Both the position numbers and the translations under genes were made by a program. From NCBI GenBank assembly GCA_034770075.1, contig CM068379.1, positions 20,025,506-20,089,505 on the forward strand: DNA of 64,000 nucleotides. The letters are read 5' to 3'. Position 1 is the stretch's first letter, and the number at the start of each line of letters is the position of its first letter. This document shows positions 59,147 through 64,000 of the stretch, in pieces. The notes beneath the pieces are model-generated. The model searched no databases, was not told the origin of the DNA, and worked only from the letters and a program-made list of their open reading frames with translations. This stretch comes from Aralia elata (taxonomy: Eukaryota > Streptophyta > Magnoliopsida > Apiales > Araliaceae).

Positions 59147-59488
59147 AGAGAAGGTTCTTTGCTTGCCAATCCATTAGGGTAATTCCGACCTAAATCGTGG
59201 GAGAAGGTTCTTTGCTTGCCAATCCATTAGGGTAATTTTTTCTTCATTCCTTATCTAAAATTTTTGCTGCAATGAAATAGGGCTTGTAATTTTTCTATCA
59301 AAGCTTCATACTTTTCCCTTTTACAGAATGGTTATGGATGTTTTCGTTGGATTGATCCCCCAGTTGAAGGTAGGTTATTGGCAAGATGCACAAAAATAGA
59401 AAAGGAAGTTAAGAAGATAAACAAAAAAATTAACATATGTATTGCCCTCATGGTGCTAACATGGGTCATTTTGATAATCCATGATTGA
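59147..59488 (+). pseudogene. Captured GRF-type zinc-finger gene fragment
   Basis: Exon-like piece ending 59231 encodes NRGRRFFACQSIR, followed by a GTAATT donor. Exon-like piece 59327-59488 follows a CCCTTTTACAG acceptor and encodes NGYGCFRWIDPP, a Lys-rich helix and a C-terminal hydrophobic segment (ICIALMVLTWVILIIHD) before a TGA. Together they resemble plant GRF zinc-finger proteins with a C-terminal membrane anchor. A 54-bp direct duplication (starts 59147 and 59201) repeats part of the first exon, and no start codon is in frame after the upstream stop. It lies between the mariner insert and the transposase, on the opposite strand to the latter, so it is likely host sequence picked up by the MULE. 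Confidence 0.68.
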
Positions 59489-60070
59489 ATTATGTAATGT
59501 AAGAAATGAATTAGCAGTTTATATGCAAGAAATGTAATGGTAGTTTATGAAATGAGAAATGTAATAACAGTTTATAAAATGAGAGTTGAATGGATGTTGA
59601 GCAGCAGTATGTAATGAACATTTTGTTTTCCAATATAAATGTAACAAATTTAATAGAGCACAAACTATAATAAAACATTAGCAAAAGGGAATCACCATTA
59701 AATAAAGCATCACTTAAGAGAGCAACATAAAATAGAGCCACATGAAATAGAGCATATATATAAGGCTACACCTAAATATACAAACATATACACCCATTTT
59801 GCCTTGATAACTGACCATATATTTCACCAAGCTAAAGAAGTTTACATTGTTCAGAAACTACCAGTGACAATCATTTCACAATAACATCAAAATAGACTAA
59901 GCCTACCAAGCTATCATTATTTGACAAAAACATGAACAAAAACAAAGCTTACAAAGCTATCATTGTTTACAAAAACCAAGCTTACAAAGCTTATAGATTG
60001 TTCACCATATGTAACAATAATACTAAGTGTTAATAAAATAAAAATAGATCACACTGCACATAGTCACTGG
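59489..60070. other. Noncoding MULE interior
   Basis: Contains short direct repeats (AAATGTAATGGTAGTTTATG-like and AACAAAGCTTACAAAGCTATC-like). No gene is seen. Confidence 0.45.
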
Positions 60071-63000
60071 TTACTTACTCTTCTCTTTTGTCTTGGATGA
60101 CCCTGCACCATACTTGTTAGTCTCTTTTATAATTCCTCTTAGGTTATTGATGGTGACAAATTTCTTCCCTCTTATATTTAAGATTGGAGTACCCCTAAAT
60201 GTCTCTTCTGTTTGAGGCACACCTGTACATAGCCAATTTCTATTAGGGATTATGATTCCAGGTGGTGGAGCTTTAATGGTAGTATTTTTACTCCATGTGG
60301 AATCAGCGGTGGCCTTGGAATGAATGGTGCCTTGGATTTTTAACCTATACAATAAATACAACTTCGATTATCATATATATATATATATATATAAATGTAT
60401 AAGACTGCAAAAATAAATGTATAAGTTAATAAGACTTTCTTGAAATGGAGGTATAATATTAGCAGCATTAAAGGCCTCATTTGCAGCTAGGGTTGAGGTA
60501 GGTGCAACTAATTTCACCATTGAAGTTGTGCCTCTTTTCACTTGTACACACAATAAATATAGTTGGATTAAAATCACACTTCTTATCAGATTTGAAAATG
60601 AGGTAAAGTAAAATAAATTAGAGTTTCTTTACTAGGAGTTTTGTTGGCCTCTTTTGTCGTGGTTCTACCCACGTAAGGTTGAGTCAATTTAGCTCTTCCT
60701 GCAGTGATGAGTCCAGCCCAATGTTAATACCTTCCCTAGTTTCCTTAGTGTTAGCAGTTTATCTATTAACTTCTTTTGCAGCTTCCCTTTTATGGTGTGT
60801 CCTTAAATTATGGCCATATTACCAACAAACCCTGCACCTTAATGATTGTTGATGTGATTTTCCTAAATATCCTTGTGTTGGTTCATTTCTTCCCGTCTTC
60901 CTTAATTTCTTTGGCTTACCAGGAAGTTTGTTATACTTTGGTTCACATATAGGTGGCAGATTAGGCCTCTTAGTCTCTCACATATTACTTGAACTCATTG
61001 GAGATATGGAATTTTCATAAACCTTCTTGTAAGTACTGATAAGGTAAAGATCATTTACATAGTCTAGAGGATCCAAACTTTTGTAATACGTATAAGAAAC
61101 ATCATGCTTGCAAGGGATCCCTGTAATGTCTCATTTCCTACAATTACAAGATAAATCTTCCAAATCAACAACATATTTCTCTTATGATGTTGTCCGAACT
61201 TGAAACCTAAACTCATTAGATGGCTCGGGTATGCATTCTCCTGCAAATTCTTTAAAGTCCTCTAGTCTCTTCAGTGCACTAGGTGTTATTTCCCTCCCCA
61301 CCATTTATTGCATAGGTTTCTCATATAGTGACACCTATTCATCAGTAACTCTCTAATATCTTCATGCATTGAAAAGCTTGGCTTCTCCCTTGCTAACTTG
61401 ATTCTTCCATTAAAACTCTCCACCAAATTATTAGTCAATATGTCACACTTTGAGTAAGGACTAAATTATGACCTTGACCATTGATGGGGTGGCTTATCTT
61501 CTAACCATTTGTGTGCTTCAGGATATGCTTTTCTCAGTCCACTACTTTATTAAAATTTCCAACATTTGTTGTCTTTGCACATTCCCATAACATCTCCCTT
61601 AGACCCTACCCTCTGTGCACTGCATTTGTAAAATTGACATGAAAATGCTGCCAACAGAACCTGTTCTCAGTATTTGGAATCAACTCTTCAATGGCCTTAA
61701 ATAATCCCTTTTGCTTGTCTGACATTATGGTCTAACCATGGTCATTTACTATCTCACCATCCTCAATGATGTATTCAATAAACCACTTCCAAGTCTCATA
61801 GTTTTCTGCCTCCACAACATCATAAGCAAATGGATAGAAATTGTTGTTTCCATCAATCCATACTGCATTCAATAGAACTCCACCATTTATGCTTTTGAGA
61901 TGTGTACCATCTAACCCAATGACTGGTCTACAATGTTTGAAGCTTCCCTTGAGCCCACCTAAACAACAATAAAATCTTTGGAACACAGTTTACCTTCTAA
62001 CAATGAACCAACTTCACATTTTATCTCCACTATATAACTAGGATTCAGCCTTCTTAATTTAGCTTGGTAGTGCCACAACTTATTGTATTGTTCTCTTAAA
62101 TCACCATCAATGGATGCCACTACCATTTTTCTTGCCCTATAGGCTTGAGGCTCAATTACTTTGATAGTGTAGTCATTCCGTAAGTTATCATAAAATGTAG
62201 TTCCAGGCATCTTAAGATTCATCTTGAAATCATTTAGATACCTCTCTGCTAGCCATCTTGAATTCATACTAGGGATCTTGAATTGCCTGCCACATGTGTG
62301 CTCTTTTAGAGGGTATATTTTTACTTGCAGTGTATCTTCCTTTTGCATCTTAGAAGCATATATTTTCCACCCAAATGACTCATCATTACATATAAAGCCC
62401 ACCTTGTCACATTCATTCCTATACTTCTACAGTACCTTACCATGCTTCAAATAGTGTGCTATCACATATCCTTCTTGAAAATTTTGTTATCCCTAAAGAG
62501 CATTCCTTCTTCAAACTGTGGGTCACTCATTTGAGTCTTTGGATCAAACATCGGCCAACTTGAGTTTCATCATGTTCACTTCTCATAAGAGGAGGCATGT
62601 CGTCAGTCAATAGATCCACCTCATCATCAAATTTAATAGCCTCTACAATCTGTTTCCTTTTATCATCTATTTCTGAGCCTTTCTCATTTGCTACAATACC
62701 TTTCTCATGTGCTTGTTTTCCAAAAAACTTAATCTCAGGATGACCATAATTGTCAAACTCCACATCATATTCTTCATATCCACTATCATCAACTGGTTCA
62801 AATGAGAATCATCAGAATTAGTATCACTAAAATCCTCAGCAGCTTGATGTATAGATTGATCATTGGTTGTCCACTTAGTTCCTAGTGGGTTTAAAACACT
62901 CAAAATAATTTCCACTTCCATTCCTTGATTAATAAAAGGCTTAATACCTTTCATTGCCTCATTATTTTTTAATTCCCTAAAACCTTCATTAGGTATATAG

Positions 63001-63203
63001 TGAACAAAATTGACATCCCCTGCGAACCCCAACTCCATCCCTATTTTACGCAACTTCAACAAACTCATCTCTTTCCATTCAACATAATCAAAATATTTGA
63101 ACTTCCTATTATGATAGCCATGTGTACTAAGAATTCCACCATACAACATTGTTATAGTAAATACAACATCATTTTTAGTGGGTTCTGAATACAAACAAGA
63201 CAC
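60071..63203 (-). pseudogene. Broken MuDR-type MULE transposase
   Basis: Minus-strand pieces in order: N-terminal domain (63203-62691, YGGILSTHGY, WKEMSLLKLRKIGMELGF), an acidic linker (62763-62527), then the MuDR N-terminal DNA-binding region (62402-61959, with KIYPLKEHTCGRQFKI). The transposase core follows (61986-61732, CRPVIGLDGTHLKSINGG with the first catalytic Asp, YDVVEAENYETWKWFIEY). A SWIM finger remnant near 61.1 kb has CNCRK then ITGIPCKHDVS with a stop between them. At about 60.83-60.95 kb there is a GKPKKLRKTGR basic patch and a decayed zinc knuckle. The tail at 60361-60071 (APPPGIIIPNRNW, FRGTPILNIRGKKFVTINNL) may be the C-terminus. Several stops and a frame change near 61.97 kb inactivate it. 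Confidence 0.87.
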
Positions 63204-63760
63204 GATAACTATAAACCAAAAAATTTACAAAGTTCATGAAACTTCAGAAAAACAGAGTACCCATGACTCTGTTTGTTTTTAACTATCCATTACTATACAT
63301 ATATGTATGTGTTGCATAAACAGACAATTATTATGTGATTATAGAGGAATACACCATTAAAATACACTTTACATATAAAATAAGATGTAAAGTTCATCAC
63401 ATAAAGCCCTAAACTTATTAAACAAAGAAAATGTACAAATATATACCTCCATATAAAAGGGGTTCCTAAGTCATCAAATACTTGCAATCTCAAGGTCCAC
63501 ATGGCTACATATATACAAAAATGATTTTATTGGGATTTGCTTACTCAGTCCCACAAATTGATCAGACAAAGCTGAAAAAGAAGATGAAAAGGGAAAGTGA
63601 AGAAAAAGTGAAGGAAAGTTGTTAATTAATACCGTATTTCAAACATATATAGTATTATTTAGTTTTTTTTATAAATGAAGTCAATTTGTATATTTCTACG
63701 GTCAAACAGTATAAAATAACCTAAACCCAATCGGATTCATGGACGGGTTGGGTTCCGATC
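63204..63760. other. MULE subterminal region
   Basis: Between the transposase start and the right inverted repeat; probably the transposase promoter and leader on the minus strand. AT-rich, no separate gene. Confidence 0.45.
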
Positions 63761-64000
63761 AATTTCAGCTGGAACCTAAATTTGGGGGTAATATTGTATG
63801 CAATTAGGTAGTTTATGTAGTAAATTATAAGCCCAATTACTTTGGGGGCCGAATTATGAATTTGATGGTACTTGGTATAACAAAAATGTAATTAGCCTTA
63901 TAATTTGTTAGTACCTACAATTTGTGTTAGTCCTATTTGATTTGATAATGATTATACCTTAATGTATATTTATAAGCAAGTAGATTTTGTAAAGTCCTTA

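Larger units (their letters stand above)
56117..63899. mobile_element. Mutator-like element (MULE) with nested insertion
   Basis: Left end AGGGCTAAATACAC and right end GTAATTAGCCTT belong to inverted repeats of at least 139 bp (56117-56255 and 63761-63899), with weaker pairing for another ~50 bp. Both contain CCAAGTACCA and CCCCCAAAGTAATTG or their complements. ATAATTT lies on each side (56110-56116, 63900-63906), seven bases of the expected 9-bp duplicate. Inside are a broken MuDR-type transposase, a captured GRF zinc-finger fragment and a nested mariner element. Without the mariner insert the element is about 5.1 kb. Confidence 0.88.

Overview
The window is nuclear DNA of a flowering plant, probably a eudicot. 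It carries a plant serine carboxypeptidase-like gene with short GT-AG introns, plant MIR169 foldbacks, a chromovirus-type Ty3/gypsy element, an Athila/Tat-like element, and plant hAT, MULE, mariner/Stowaway and SINE insertions in AT-rich DNA. The species cannot be named from the sequence. Only one protein-coding host gene looks intact.

Layout. 1-10.9 kb: a plus-strand Ty3/gypsy retrotransposon with an uninterrupted 1513-codon gag-pol and an extra coiled-coil ORF upstream. Its 3' LTR is cut short and joined to an inverted copy of itself, giving a 1.65-kb-per-arm palindrome with a 50-bp loop. 10.9-13.5 kb: two older minus-strand LTRs, apparently nested. 14.8-23.0 kb: a degenerate Athila-like element with the unusual order partial LTR, 3' internal end, LTR, internal region, LTR, flanked as one unit by the 5-bp duplication TTACA; it sits in a minisatellite. 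24.6-34.3 kb and 47.2-54.7 kb: duplicated blocks carrying a cluster of MIR169 foldbacks, some behind a conserved TATA box. One block is tandemly doubled (795 bp); another has been opened by a SINE, a solo LTR and a hAT element and has a MITE inside the pre-miRNA loop. 28.2-31.9 kb: copies of the 3' part of the carboxypeptidase gene, a retroposed GDSL-lipase pseudogene and a FAR1/FRS-like fragment. 34.9-42.2 kb (minus): the intact nine-exon serine carboxypeptidase gene, with a solo LTR and a Stowaway MITE in intron 3. 42.3-47.7 kb: intergenic DNA with several MITEs and a SINE. 56.1-63.9 kb: a MULE with long terminal inverted repeats, a broken MuDR-type transposase and a captured GRF zinc-finger fragment; a 2.7-kb mariner element is nested inside it.

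How it fits together. The carboxypeptidase gene and the MIR169 foldbacks form one locus whose blocks were duplicated (MIR169 pair plus carboxypeptidase 3' end) and then eroded by transposons. Several pre-miRNAs keep a miR169-type 5' arm and a matching 3' arm, so they are the best candidates for functional noncoding genes; the established targets of miR169 are NF-YA transcripts. The palindromic LTR carries two convergent LTR promoters and could be a source of double-stranded RNA; this is inference.
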